Part shown: in pieces, positions 1-8,884 of the stretch
Numbering within the stretch: the first letter of the stretch is position 1
Layout of the letters: each line of letters begins with the position of its first letter
Assembly: GCA_016214955.1 (NCBI GenBank)
Contig: JACRMN010000029.1
Location: 1-64,000 of the forward strand
Origin: Deltaproteobacteria bacterium
Lineage (GTDB): Bacteria; Myxococcota; Myxococcia; Myxococcales; Anaeromyxobacteraceae
Direction: 5' to 3'
DNA: 64,000 nucleotides
Notes under the pieces: model-generated
What the model saw: the letters and a program-made list of their open reading frames with translations, nothing else
The model's database searches: none
What the model was told of the DNA's origin: nothing
Translations under genes and position numbers: made by a program

Positions 1-419
1 CTAAAGGGTCCCTCCAGGCGAAAGGAGAGCTCCGAGACCGACAAGTGAACCAGCCAGCGTCGCTTCGCTCCGATCACCATGCCCGATCGCGGTGATCACG
101 ATGCAGCGATCTCGGCGTTCACGATGGCCGGAATGCGCACTTCTTCGGCATGCGCGCTCCGGGCTGGGACGCACAGTCTACTCCGGCCGTGGCCGCCCCG
201 GACGGCCGGCCATGGGCGCTCACATCGCCGAGTGGCGGACCCCGCACCGGCACGTCACCTCGCCTGCGACGCGGCGTGCCACCCGATCGGGCCTCCCGGC
301 CCCTTCCCCTTGCATCGGGGCCCTCCGCTACCATACGTTAGTCATATAGATTCGTAGGGGTCGGTCATGACGCCTGTCGCTTTCGCTACGCCCTGGCCGC
401 CTGCTCACCGGAGGACGCC
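1..419. other. Gene-free left edge of the integrated element
   Basis: I see no convincing gene here. The short overlapping frames lack a recognisable domain and a clear ribosome-binding site. A locally AT-richer patch at about 330-356 (containing CATATAGAT) lies 65-90 bases before the excisionase-like gene and could be its promoter, but I see no good -35 box. By position this belongs to the mobile element whose integrase follows, and the rest of the element should lie further left, outside the window. Confidence 0.4.
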
Positions 420-701
420 ATGAGCGAGGCTCGGGAGAGCAGGCGTACCCACCCGCCGCCGCTGCCCCTCACCGACGATCGCGCCTGGTCGTTCGCCGAA
501 GTCGCCTACTTCCTCAACGTGAGCGAATCGACGGTCCGGAACCTCGAGCGAGACGGGTCACTTCCCGCGCTCCCGCGGATCGGGCGCCGCGTGATCTTCG
601 ATCCCAGGGTAATCCGGGCCTTCCGCGAAGGGTGGCGGCCTTCCAAGGGCCGCCAGCCGGAGTCGCCGCCGGCCGTGCAAGGTGGGCCCAGACGGTATTA
701 G
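420..701 (+). CDS. Excisionase-like helix-turn-helix DNA-binding protein
   Basis: A 93-residue protein whose middle (about residues 22-70) reads as a MerR/AlpA/excisionase-type winged helix-turn-helix: a WSFAEVAYFLNVSESTVRNL recognition-helix segment, then LPALPRIGRRVIFDP, the usual wing of HTH_17 proteins. The N-terminus and the Pro/Arg-rich C-terminus look disordered. It ends 9 bases before the integrase start, the usual arrangement of a recombination directionality factor with its integrase. It probably bends attachment-site DNA for excision or controls integrase expression. Which of the two cannot be told from sequence. Confidence 0.75.
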   Translation: MSEARESRRTHPPPLPLTDDRAWSFAEVAYFLNVSESTVRNLERDGSLPALPRIGRRVIFDPRVIRAFREGWRPSKGRQPESPPAVQGGPRRY

Positions 702-710
702 GGTACCGCC

Positions 711-2159
711 ATGGCGAGCGCGCGCTGGAAGGTACGGAGCAACGGCCGGCGCCACCTCGTGGCCAAGTGGCGGGACGCTTCTGGCCTCTGGGTGGGCCCG
801 CGCATCGCGAAGGGCTGCCGCACCCTCGAGCAGGCGAAGCGCTGGGCCGATGACATGGAGCGCCAGGCCGAGCGGCAGCGCCTCGGCCTCGAGCTGCCCA
901 CCACGGGCCCGGTCACGTTCGGCGACCTCTGGGACAGCTGGTGGGAGCGCGAGGGCCCGCGGCTCGGCAAGTCCGAGGTGTTCGATCTGAAGGGCTTCCT
1001 CGACCGCCACCTCGTCGATCTCCGGCGCTTCGCGCTTCTGCCCGCGACCGCGGGCGAGTTTGCGGACCGCCTCGACCGCCTCCTCTCCAGGAAGGAAGAG
1101 GCCGGCGAGCTCTCCCCCCGCAGCCTCAATCATCTGCGCGCAGCGGCGTTCCGCATTTTCGAGTTCGCCCGCGATCCCAAGCGCCGCCTCTGGACGGCCG
1201 AGAACCCGATCCGCTGGGTGAAGCGCCGCCGGGTCCCTCGCCGGCACTACGAGGTCCTGAGGCGGGACGAGGTGGCGTCGGTCCTCTCCTTCTTCTCGGC
1301 ACCGAGGTTGGGGGCTCCTTGGCGCTGGGTGGCCGCCGTCTGCCTCTACGTCGGTGCGCGACCCGGCGAGGCCATGGGCCTCTGGAAGGAAGACGTCGAC
1401 ATCGACGAGCGCGTCCTGACGATCCGCCGCTCCTGGGCGAAGCCCTGGCCAAAGGATCACGACCCGCGCGCGGTCATCATCCCGGCCGAGCTGCGCCCGC
1501 TGCTCATCGAAGCGATGCGGTGCTCACCGAACCACCTCGTCTTCCCACGGTCGGATGGCCAGCTGTTCGAGCCCGACACCCGGAAGCTCCTCGTGGATCA
1601 CCTTCGACGCGCATGCGCCAGGGCTGGCGTCGTCTCCGGGTACGAGCACACCTGCCGCCGGTGCAAGGCGAAGGCGACGCGGAAGGCCCCGGGCGCGCCG
1701 GAGGTCCACACCTGGAGCCATCCCGACGGGGAGCAGCGCCGCTGCCCGCACTGCCGGATGAAGCTCTGGGCGAAGGCCATCCCCAGGCCCGTGCGCTTCT
1801 ACGACCTGCGCCACTCGAACGCGACGATCCTGCGCCGGGCGGGCATCGATCTCGGCACCGTCCAGAAGGCGCTCGGCCACTCGAGCCCGGAGATCACGGC
1901 GGCGGTCTACGACCACAGCGACCTCTCGGACTACCGCGATGCCCTCGAGCGGGCTCTCAGGTTCAACGCTCCGCTGGCGTCCTTGCCCCCGTGGGCCGCT
2001 CGTCGTGGGGAACCGGTGGGGAACAGGGCCCTCATCCCCAAAAGGGAAGGGCCCGAATCAGAGGCCGAAGCCAGTGAATTCGGGCCCTTCGATGAGTCGG
2101 GGAGACAGGATTTGAACCTGCGACCCCTTGGTCCCGAACCAAGTGCTCTACCAGGCTGA
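711..2159 (+). CDS. Tyrosine recombinase (integrase) with zinc-ribbon-like insert
   Basis: A 482-residue phage/ICE-type integrase. The N-terminal ~180 residues form the arm-binding and SAM-like core-binding region. The catalytic part has the first Arg in GARPGEA (about residue 215), DLRH (about 364), LGHSSPEIT and the nucleophile Tyr in AAVYDHSD (about 399). The usual first His of HxxR is replaced by Tyr (YDLR). Between the Arg box and DLR is an insert with CRRC and, about 30 residues later, CPHC, which looks like a four-Cys zinc ribbon. The last ~20 residues and the stop codon come from antisense reading of the tRNA-Pro gene, so the native C-terminus depends on the attachment site. The gene follows the excisionase-like gene closely and points at the tRNA, as expected for an element integrated in the tRNA 3' end. 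Confidence 0.93.
   Translation: MASARWKVRSNGRRHLVAKWRDASGLWVGPRIAKGCRTLEQAKRWADDMERQAERQRLGLELPTTGPVTFGDLWDSWWEREGPRLGKSEVFDLKGFLDRHLVDLRRFALLPATAGEFADRLDRLLSRKEEAGELSPRSLNHLRAAAFRIFEFARDPKRRLWTAENPIRWVKRRRVPRRHYEVLRRDEVASVLSFFSAPRLGAPWRWVAAVCLYVGARPGEAMGLWKEDVDIDERVLTIRRSWAKPWPKDHDPRAVIIPAELRPLLIEAMRCSPNHLVFPRSDGQLFEPDTRKLLVDHLRRACARAGVVSGYEHTCRRCKAKATRKAPGAPEVHTWSHPDGEQRRCPHCRMKLWAKAIPRPVRFYDLRHSNATILRRAGIDLGTVQKALGHSSPEITAAVYDHSDLSDYRDALERALRFNAPLASLPPWAARRGEPVGNRALIPKREGPESEAEASEFGPFDESGRQDLNLRPLGPEPSALPG
2046..2090 (-). terminator. Probable intrinsic terminator of tRNA-Pro
   Basis: A perfect 13-bp inverted repeat (GAAGGGCCCGAAT at 2046-2058 and its complement at 2078-2090) with a 19-base loop lies 7 bases beyond the 3' end of the tRNA. 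Read on the minus strand it is followed by CCCTTTT, a short U-tract. It lies inside the integrase 3' coding region, so it must also be read through as protein. It could instead be a recombinase-binding inverted repeat of the attachment site. Confidence 0.55.
2097..2159. other. Probable integration (attachment) site in the tRNA-Pro 3' half
   Basis: The integrase frame runs into the 3' two-thirds of the tRNA gene and takes its stop codon there. Integrases of this kind commonly recombine within the 3' end of a tRNA gene and restore it. The exact core cannot be fixed without the other end of the element. Boundaries given are simply the region shared by the integrase frame and the tRNA. Confidence 0.5.
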
Positions 2160-2170
2160 GCCACTCCCCG
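2097..2170 (-). tRNA. tRNA-Pro (anticodon CGG)
   Basis: Read on the minus strand, a 74-base tRNA cloverleaf begins CGGGGAG and ends CTCCCCG plus discriminator A, giving a perfect 7-bp acceptor stem. The anticodon stem is CTTGG/CCAAG with loop TTCGGGA, giving anticodon CGG (reads proline codon CCG). The T arm contains GGTTCAAATCC. CCA is not encoded. The gene is intact, so the integrated element has kept or restored the tRNA. Confidence 0.95.
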
Positions 2171-2233
2171 TTACGGCGATCCGCCGGTACTTCCCCGCGC
2201 CTCGGGAGGGCGGCGGGCCGGCGTAAGGTGGCG

Positions 2234-2262
2234 TTTCTACTCGTCGGGCCGGGGGGTGTCAA
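2234..2262 (-). promoter_or_regulatory. Sigma-70-type promoter of tRNA-Pro
   Basis: On the minus strand there is a perfect -35 box TTGACA (2262-2257), a 17-base spacer and a -10 box TAGAAA (2239-2234), about 65 bases before the mature tRNA 5' end. The orientation and distance fit a stable-RNA promoter. Confidence 0.75.
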
Positions 2263-2327
2263 GGCGCGCGAGGGCGGGACGCGCTCTCCCGCGCTCCCTG
2301 CTCTGGCCTGCGCGAGCCGCCGCCCGC

Positions 2328-3650
2328 CTACCTCGTGCAGGCGGCCTCGACCTCGCGGACCTCCTTGGGCACGGCCGCGGTCAGCACCTCGTTCCCCTCG
2401 GCGGTGACGAGCAGGTCGTCCTCGATGCGCACCCCCACACCGCGCAGCCCCTCGGGCGCGGTGGCGTCGTCGGCGGCCACGTAGAGCCCGGGCTCCACGG
2501 TGATGACCATGCCGGGCACGAGCGCCCTCGACTTCTTCTCGGGGTAGTAGTCGCCCACGTCGTGGACGTCGAGGCCGAGCCAGTGGCTGGTCCGGTGCAT
2601 GTAGTACTTGCGGAACGAGAGGTCGGCGATGCGGTCGGCAACCCCCCCCGAGAGCAGCCCGAGCGCGATCATCCCCTCGGTGAGCCGCCTCACGGTGATG
2701 TCGTGGAGCCCGTCGATGGTGGCCCCGGGCCGCACCGCCTCGATGCAGCTCTTCTGCGCGTCGAGCACCACCTCGTAGAGCGCCCGCTGCTCCTTCGAGA
2801 AGCTGCCGGACACGGGGAAGGTCCGCGTCACGTCGGCGGTATAGGAGCGGTACTCGCCGCCGGCATCCACCAGGCACACGTCGCCGTCCCTGAGCTCGGC
2901 CTCGCCGGCCCGGTAGTGCAGGATGCAGGAGTTGGCGCCGCTGGCCACGATGGTCCCGTAGCCGGGCCCGTCGCCGCCGCGCCGGCGGAAGGCGTACTCG
3001 ATCTCGGCCTGCACCTGGTACTCGCGCCGCCCGTGCAGCCCGTCGCGCATGGCCGCCAGGTGGGCCTCGGCGGTGATCTCGGCCGCCCGCCGGAGCAGCG
3101 CCAGCTCCTCGGGCGACTTCACCAGCCGCTGCTCGTGCACCAGCGCCGCCGCGTCGACCACCACCGCCGGCGCCCGCGCCCCGGCCCGGGCCCGCGCCCG
3201 CAGGTCGCGCAGCGTCCGTGCCAGGCGCGCGTCCCACTCGGCGTCGTGCGCCAGCCGGAAGTAGAGCGTGCCGCAGCCGTCCACCAGGCCGGGCAGCCGC
3301 TGGTCCATCTCGGCCACCGGGAAGGCCTCGTCGGCCCCGTACACGGCCTTGGCCCCCTCGACGCCGGTGCGGAAGCCGTTCCAGATCTCCTTCTCCTTGT
3401 CCCGCGGCCGGACGAAGAGCACGAACCGCACGGGCTCGCCGGGCCTGGCGACGAGGAGCGCGCAGCCCTGGGGCTCGTCGAGGCCGGTGACGTAGTGGAA
3501 GTCCGAGTCCTGCCGGAAGATGTACTCGGAGTCGTTGCTGCGGATCTTCTCGTCGGCGGCGGGGAGGAGCAGGGTCCCTCCCCCGCGCCGCACCATCTCG
3601 GCGGCCAGGGCCTCGCGGCGGCGGGCGAACAGCGCGTTGTCGTGGCTCAT
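2328..3650 (-). CDS. pepP: Xaa-Pro aminopeptidase (aminopeptidase P, M24B)
   Basis: A 440-residue cytoplasmic metallopeptidase of normal length for bacterial aminopeptidase P, which removes N-terminal residues preceding proline. The N-terminal AMP_N domain (about residues 1-140) shows RSNDSEYIFRQDSDFHYVTG. The C-terminal pita-bread domain carries the dimetal ligands: Asp in VDAGGEYRSYTADVTRTFP, His in RTSHWLGLDVHDVG, Glu in ITVEPGLY and Glu in GVRIEDDLLVT. The ATG start at 3650 is the first in frame before the AMP_N domain. It appears to be an ordinary host gene just outside the integrated element. Confidence 0.95.
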   Translation of the reverse strand: MSHDNALFARRREALAAEMVRRGGGTLLLPAADEKIRSNDSEYIFRQDSDFHYVTGLDEPQGCALLVARPGEPVRFVLFVRPRDKEKEIWNGFRTGVEGAKAVYGADEAFPVAEMDQRLPGLVDGCGTLYFRLAHDAEWDARLARTLRDLRARARAGARAPAVVVDAAALVHEQRLVKSPEELALLRRAAEITAEAHLAAMRDGLHGRREYQVQAEIEYAFRRRGGDGPGYGTIVASGANSCILHYRAGEAELRDGDVCLVDAGGEYRSYTADVTRTFPVSGSFSKEQRALYEVVLDAQKSCIEAVRPGATIDGLHDITVRRLTEGMIALGLLSGGVADRIADLSFRKYYMHRTSHWLGLDVHDVGDYYPEKKSRALVPGMVITVEPGLYVAADDATAPEGLRGVGVRIEDDLLVTAEGNEVLTAAVPKEVREVEAACTR

Positions 3651-3715
3651 GCGGCGCGGAGCTTACACCGGGTTCCGGCCCCTGGGCTCGTGCCTGGGCA
3701 TGGACTCACCGGCTC

Positions 3716-5455
3716 CTAGGCCGGCTCGCCCGGGTGGGGCGCGCCGCACCAGGCCTTGAACGCCGCCCGCTGGGCGGGCGTGGCCTCGGGCAGGGGCTCG
3801 AGCCACACGGTGTCGTCGGGCGGCAGGCCGAGCTGCACGGCGAGCGGCAACAGCTCGTCGCGGCGGAAGACGTGCAGGTGCAGCGTCCCCCCGGACCCGC
3901 GGTCGGCCAGGCGGCGCTGCAGCTTCTTCGTGGTCATGCGCACGCCGCCCTCGGCCACGATCTCGTCGCCGGGGTAGAGGCCTGCCCGCCAGGCCGGGCT
4001 GCCCTCGCGCACGGTGGTGACCTCGAGGTCGTCGTCGAGGTCGGCGCCGAGCCAGCCGGCCCCGGGCTCGTCGGGGTCGCCGGGCTTGCCCCCCTCGTCG
4101 TCGGGCCCATCGGCGGGCCGGGTGCGCATCGCCAGCCCCACCAGCGCGAGGTCGGCGGTCCACGGGGCAGTCCCCCGCACCTGGGCGTCGAAGAAGGCCC
4201 GCGCGGCGTCGGCCCCGATCCACCAGGCCACCGCCTTCTCGACGCCGTCCTCGGGCACGCCGCCGTCGGTGTGCCGGTCGATGAGCAGCCGCAGCAGCTC
4301 GTCGAGGGAGCGGCCGTGGCGGCGCAGCAGCAGGTCGAGCGCCATCGCCACCAGCTCGCCCTTCAGGTAGTAGGAGACGGTGCTGTTGTCGGAGTTCTCG
4401 TCGGGCCGGTAGTGCTTCACCCACGAGGTGAGGCTGGCCTCCTCCAGGCTCACCTTGGCGGCGCCCGGCGTGCGCCACAGCTCGGTGAGCCCCTTGCCCA
4501 GGTGGCGGAGGTAGCCCTGCCCGTCGATCAGCCCGGCCCGCGCCAGCACCAGGTGGTCGTAGTAGCTGGTCGCTCCCTCGAACCACCACAGCAGCCTGGT
4601 GTACTGCTCGCGGGAGTAGTCGTAGGGCTTGAGGGCCGCGGGCCGCAGCTTCTTCACGTTCCAGGCGTGCAGGTGCTCGTGGGCCGCGAGCGAGAGCGTC
4701 TCGAGGTAGGTTTCGCGCGGGCTGAAGCCGCCCCGGTCCACGTGGAGCGTGGTGCTGCGGGCGTGCTCCAGGCCGCCGCGCCGCCGGTCGGAGAGGTGCA
4801 CCAGGAAGAGGTAGCGGCTGTAGGGCAGCCCGCCGAGCATGTTGCCGTGGTGCTCCACCAGCCGCCGCAGGTCGGCGGCGAAGGAGCCGAGATCGAGCTC
4901 TCCCCGGCCCCACACCGCCAGGGTGTGGGGCTTCCCCAGGGCGGCGAACTCCAGCAGCGCGTGGGTGCCCACCTCCACCGGCGAGTCCACCAGCTCGTCG
5001 TAGTCACGGGCCGTGAACTCGGTGGGGCCGCCGTCGAGCGGGCAGGTGACGAGCCAGCCCGGGGGCGGCACCACCTCCAGCACGCAGGGCTCCTGGGTGC
5101 GCCCCTCGGCGTGGACCAGGACGTTGGCGCCGTTCATGTAGCCGTGGCTCCCGTCGAGGTGGGAGGTGCGCACGGTCAGGTCGTTGGCGTAGACGCGGTA
5201 GCGGATGAGGGCCCGGTTCACTCCCCCGCAGCGCACCCGGAACCGGTGCTTGTCGATGCGCTCCCAGGCCAGCGGGGCGCCGCGGGCGTCGGAGGCGGTG
5301 AAGCCCTCCAGGTGCCGGGCGAACTCCCGCACCAGGTAGCTGCCGGGGGTCCAGACCGGCAGGGCCAGCACCACCTCGGCGCCGGGCTCGTCCAGCGCCG
5401 CCTCGACGTGGAAGAGGTGCGAGTGGGGCTCGGGCATCGATAGCCGATAGCGCAT
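3716..5455 (-). CDS. M61 family metallopeptidase with C-terminal PDZ domain
   Basis: A 579-residue protein of the glycyl-aminopeptidase (M61) family. It has an N-terminal beta domain (residues ~1-170; VWTPGSYLVREFARHLEGF is a family signature), the zinc site HEHLH (about residue 257) in SLAAHEHLHAWNVKKLRP, and the downstream FEGATSYYD motif with the third ligand Glu. A PDZ domain in the last ~110 residues contains WRAGLYPGDEIVAEGG. I see no signal peptide, so it is probably cytoplasmic. Substrates of bacterial M61 enzymes are poorly known. It lies 65 bp upstream of pepP on the same strand, so the two peptidase genes may be co-transcribed. Confidence 0.92.
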   Translation of the reverse strand: MRYRLSMPEPHSHLFHVEAALDEPGAEVVLALPVWTPGSYLVREFARHLEGFTASDARGAPLAWERIDKHRFRVRCGGVNRALIRYRVYANDLTVRTSHLDGSHGYMNGANVLVHAEGRTQEPCVLEVVPPPGWLVTCPLDGGPTEFTARDYDELVDSPVEVGTHALLEFAALGKPHTLAVWGRGELDLGSFAADLRRLVEHHGNMLGGLPYSRYLFLVHLSDRRRGGLEHARSTTLHVDRGGFSPRETYLETLSLAAHEHLHAWNVKKLRPAALKPYDYSREQYTRLLWWFEGATSYYDHLVLARAGLIDGQGYLRHLGKGLTELWRTPGAAKVSLEEASLTSWVKHYRPDENSDNSTVSYYLKGELVAMALDLLLRRHGRSLDELLRLLIDRHTDGGVPEDGVEKAVAWWIGADAARAFFDAQVRGTAPWTADLALVGLAMRTRPADGPDDEGGKPGDPDEPGAGWLGADLDDDLEVTTVREGSPAWRAGLYPGDEIVAEGGVRMTTKKLQRRLADRGSGGTLHLHVFRRDELLPLAVQLGLPPDDTVWLEPLPEATPAQRAAFKAWCGAPHPGEPA

Positions 5456-5556
5456 GGGGCGATGCTACCACCGCCCTCCCCGCGCGTTTCTGTCCCCGCT
5501 CGGGCGCTCGATTCCGTAGACTGGGGGCTCGGATCGCGCATCGAGGGAGGGGAACC

Positions 5557-7698
5557 ATGTCTCGCCGCCACGCCCTGCTCGGGAGCCTCGTGCTCTCCGG
5601 CCTCCTTGCCTGCGGGCAGGCCCGCCAGGTGAAGTCCGAGGGAGCCCAGGCGCTCTCCTGCACGCGCTGCCACGGCGGCCAGCTCGTCGCCTCCGACACC
5701 ACCGACCCGCTCATCGCCGCGGCCCCGCCCCGCACCGTCTCCGGCGCCTCCACCGGCCCGGCCGTCGGCGCCCACGAGCTCCACCTCGCCGGGCACGTCG
5801 CCGACGGCCACGCCTTCGCGGCCGTGCCCTGCCGGACCTGCCACCAGCTGCCGACCTCCGTGAGCCACCCGCCGCAGGCCCAGGGGCGCGTCACCTTCTC
5901 CGGCCTCGCGCTCCAGGCCTCGGGCGGCTCGACCCCCTCGCCCACCTGGAACGGCACCTCCTGCTCCGCCACCTACTGCCACGGCGCCTTCCCCAGCGGC
6001 AACGCCGCCAACGCGCCGGTGTGGGGCCAGGCCCGCGCCTCGAGCTGCGGCACCTGCCACGGCGACCCGGCCACCGGCGACCCCCGCCCGGCCGCCAACC
6101 ACCCGGCGCTGGCCGCCGGCGCCTCCTGCGGCGCCTGCCACCCGGAGAGCGTGGGGCAGGACGGCAAGCTCACCGCCGGCGGGAGGCACCTCGACGGCGC
6201 GGTGCAGACCGACGCCGCCGCCGTCCACCCGGCCGGCTGGAACACGCCCGGCAGCGCCGCGTTCCACGGCCCGGTGGCCGCCCAGAACGGCCGCGCCTGC
6301 CAGCGCTGCCACGCCGCCCAGCCGCCGGCCACGGTGGTGCTCACCACCTGCGCCGACTGCCACGCCGCCCAGGGCGCCAGCCTCTGCTCCGGCTGCCATG
6401 GCTCCACCGCCAACGCCGCGCCGCCTCGCGACCTCGGCGGCAACACCGGCATCTCCGCCCTCGGCGTCGGCGCCCACCAGGCCCACCTCACCGCGCCGCA
6501 GGGTCTCTCGGCGCCGCTCGACTGCACCTTCTGTCACGCGCTGCCCGCCGACCTCTTCTCCACCGGCCACCTCGACGGCCAGGTGACCGTCTCGGGCTAC
6601 ACCGGCGCCGACCCGGTGTGGCGCACGGCCCTCGTCGATCCGGGCTGGAGCGCCCCCAGCGCCGCCGCAGCCACCTGCGCCACCGCCTACTGCCACGGCG
6701 CCTTCCCCGGCGGCTCGGCCGCGGCCCCGCTCTGGACCCAGGCCGGCCAGGTGGCCTGCGGAAGCTGTCACGGGCTGCCGCCGCCGGCGCCGCACCCGGC
6801 GGTGCAGGCCACGCGCCTCGCCTGCTACCTCTGCCACCCCGACACCGTGGCCGACACCGGCGACCTGGTGCCGGTGGCCTCGGGCGGCAAGCACCTCGAC
6901 GGCCAGGTGCAGGTCTTCGACAGGCACGCCGCCTCCTGGATGGACACCGCCAGCTCCAACTTCCACGCCCTCAGCGCCAACCGCGGCCTCGCCGACTGCA
7001 CCGCCTGCCACGGCGCCGACCTCTCGGGCGGCTACTCCGGCATCTCCTGCGGGAGCTGCCACGACACCGGCCTGCCGGCCGGCGTGCCGAGCTGGCGCGT
7101 GAACTGCACCATGTGCCACGGCAGCACCGCCAACGGCACCGGCGCGCCGCCGCGGTCGACCTGGGGCACGGGCAACGAGCCGCTGCGGGTGGGGGCGCAC
7201 ACCAAGCACGTCACCGGCGGGGCCATCGCCGCGGCCATCCCCTGCTCCGCCTGCCACGTCCGGCCGGCCGACGCCTTCTCGGCGGGCCACATCGACCCGG
7301 GCCCGGCCGAGATCACCTGGAGCCCGCTGGTGCGCTCGAGCAACGCCTCGCCGGCCTGGGACCGGGCCACCGCCACCTGCTCCAGCACCTACTGCCACGG
7401 CGGCTACTCGGGCGTGTACACCGTCTTCTTCTTCGACGCCGACTACCAGCACCCCTACGCCGGGACCAACGCCAGCCCGAGCTGGACCTCCGGCACCCCC
7501 ATGACCTGCACCTCCTGTCACCTCAACCCGCCGCCCACGGGCGCCTACCACGCCGGACACGGCGGCGGCACCAGCTGCAACCTCTGCCACCCGCACGTCA
7601 ACGCCACGGGCACCGCCATCACCAACACCGCCCTCCACGTGAACGGCATCATCGAGGTCACGGCCGCCTGGGATCCGTCCTGCTTCAACTGCCACTGA
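5557..7698 (+). CDS. 20-haem c-type cytochrome lipoprotein, CxxCH/CxxxxCH type
   Basis: A 713-residue exported protein. The signal peptide has lipobox LLAC (Cys19), so it should be lipid-anchored, probably in the outer membrane. I count 17 CxxCH and 3 CxxxxCH motifs (CSATYCH, CATAYCH, CSSTYCH), the pattern of the Geobacter CxxxxCH/CxxCH family (TIGR01904-like). Between motifs it is Ala/Gly/Pro-rich with repeated GAHxxHL segments that can supply distal His ligands. It ends exactly in CFNCH, with the haem-binding His as last residue, as in three other cytochromes of this window. The ATG follows GAGGGAGGGGAACC, a strong RBS. A 7-bp GC stem-loop (7709-7726) follows the stop. Role inferred: electron conduit at the outer membrane. 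Confidence 0.93.
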   Translation: MSRRHALLGSLVLSGLLACGQARQVKSEGAQALSCTRCHGGQLVASDTTDPLIAAAPPRTVSGASTGPAVGAHELHLAGHVADGHAFAAVPCRTCHQLPTSVSHPPQAQGRVTFSGLALQASGGSTPSPTWNGTSCSATYCHGAFPSGNAANAPVWGQARASSCGTCHGDPATGDPRPAANHPALAAGASCGACHPESVGQDGKLTAGGRHLDGAVQTDAAAVHPAGWNTPGSAAFHGPVAAQNGRACQRCHAAQPPATVVLTTCADCHAAQGASLCSGCHGSTANAAPPRDLGGNTGISALGVGAHQAHLTAPQGLSAPLDCTFCHALPADLFSTGHLDGQVTVSGYTGADPVWRTALVDPGWSAPSAAAATCATAYCHGAFPGGSAAAPLWTQAGQVACGSCHGLPPPAPHPAVQATRLACYLCHPDTVADTGDLVPVASGGKHLDGQVQVFDRHAASWMDTASSNFHALSANRGLADCTACHGADLSGGYSGISCGSCHDTGLPAGVPSWRVNCTMCHGSTANGTGAPPRSTWGTGNEPLRVGAHTKHVTGGAIAAAIPCSACHVRPADAFSAGHIDPGPAEITWSPLVRSSNASPAWDRATATCSSTYCHGGYSGVYTVFFFDADYQHPYAGTNASPSWTSGTPMTCTSCHLNPPPTGAYHAGHGGGTSCNLCHPHVNATGTAITNTALHVNGIIEVTAAWDPSCFNCH

Positions 7699-7752
7699 GG
7701 CGGCCCCGCCGGCGGAGCGCCGCCGGAGGCGCCCTGGGCTAGACTGGGGCGC

Positions 7753-8706
7753 ATGCGAACGACCTCCGCGTATCGGGTGCTGGTCACCGGCGGCGCCGGC
7801 TTCCTCGGCTCCCACCTCTGCGAGCGGCTCCTCGGCGACGGGCGCGAGGTGCTGTGCGCCGACAACTTCTTCACCGGGACGCGGCGCAACGTCTCGCACC
7901 TGATGGCCGACTCGCGCTTCGAGCTCCTGCGCCACGACGTGACCTTCCCGCTCTACGTGGAGGTCGACCGCATCTACAACCTGGCCTGCCCGGCGAGCCC
8001 GGTCCACTACCAGCACGACCCGGTCCAGACCACCAAGACCAGCGTCCACGGCGCCATCAACATGCTGGGGCTCGCCAAGCGGGTGGGTGCCCGCATCCTC
8101 CAGGCCTCCACCTCGGAGGTGTACGGCGACCCCGAGGTCCACCCCCAGGTCGAGAGCTACTGGGGACGGGTGAACCCCATCGGCATCCGCAGCTGCTACG
8201 ACGAGGGGAAGCGCTGCGCCGAGACCCTGTTCTTCGACTACCACCGGCAGCACCGGCTGGAGATCAAGGTGGCCCGCATCTTCAACACCTACGGGCCGCG
8301 GATGCACCCCTCCGACGGGCGCGTGGTCAGCAACTTCGTCGTCCAGGCGCTCCGGGGCGAGGACATCACCATCTACGGCAGCGGCCTGCAGACCCGGAGC
8401 TTCTGCTACGTCGACGATCTCATCGACGGCCTGATGCGCCTCATGGAGTCGCCGCCCGACCTTCCGGGCCCGGTGAACCTGGGGAACCCCGTGGAGTTCA
8501 CCATCCGCGAGCTCGCCGAGAAGGTGATCCGCCTCGTCGGGGGCAGGTCCCGCCTCGTCGAGAAGCCCCTCCCCGCCGACGACCCGCGGCAGCGCCAGCC
8601 CGACATCTCCCTGGCGCGCGGCCGGCTCGGCTGGGAGCCCAGGGTGGCGCTCGAGGACGGCCTCCGGGAGACCATCGCCTACTTCCGCAAGCTGCTGGCG
8701 GAGTGA
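7753..8706 (+). CDS. UDP-glucuronate decarboxylase (UDP-xylose synthase)
   Basis: A 317-residue extended short-chain dehydrogenase. The NAD-binding TGGAGFLGS is at residues 11-19, and [12 protein letters not shown], the catalytic SCYDEGKR (YxxxK, about 149-153) and [11 protein letters not shown] are signatures of UXS enzymes. These oxidise and decarboxylate UDP-glucuronate to UDP-xylose. It is cytoplasmic and of normal length. It lies between two multihaem cytochrome genes in the same orientation. UDP-xylose or a derivative could feed the glycosyltransferases concentrated between 12 and 51 kb, but that link is inference. Confidence 0.93.
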   Translation: MRTTSAYRVLVTGGAGFLGSHLCERLLGDGREVLCADNFFTGTRRNVSHLMADSRFELLRHDVTFPLYVEVDRIYNLACPASPVHYQHDPVQTTKTSVHGAINMLGLAKRVGARILQASTSEVYGDPEVHPQVESYWGRVNPIGIRSCYDEGKRCAETLFFDYHRQHRLEIKVARIFNTYGPRMHPSDGRVVSNFVVQALRGEDITIYGSGLQTRSFCYVDDLIDGLMRLMESPPDLPGPVNLGNPVEFTIRELAEKVIRLVGGRSRLVEKPLPADDPRQRQPDISLARGRLGWEPRVALEDGLRETIAYFRKLLAE

Positions 8707-8884
8707 GCGGGCGCCCGGCGCGCGACCGCCAGCATCCTCCGCACAGCCTTTCCCGTTGACGGTCCCCTCACCTTCCGGGAAGTTGCCGGCGAGGATCCCG
8801 GGTGCGAGATTCGTCGTCTCGGGCTCCACGGTCGCGACGGGGCGGGCCTCCCCGCCGTCCTGCGCACCTCTGGGAGGGGAAACC

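Noticed and set aside
79-357. Short overlapping frames at the left edge as genes
   Set aside because: No domain, no RBS, and several frames open at once, as expected by chance in GC-rich DNA.
5500-5556. Sigma-54 promoter before the 20-haem gene
   Set aside because: GG-N10-GC spacing can be found in the G-run but neither TGGCAC nor TTGC is present, so it is not distinguishable from background.
8756-8884. Upstream extension of the 19-haem cytochrome
   Set aside because: It places about 43 non-signal residues before a perfect lipoprotein signal that has its own strong RBS.
8707-8884. GEMM-type cyclic-dinucleotide riboswitch before cytochrome genes
   Set aside because: These occur before Geobacter cytochromes, so I looked in leaders at 5.5, 8.8, 11.9, 28.8, 42.7 and 61.3 kb, but found no GGACGCAAAGCC-like core.
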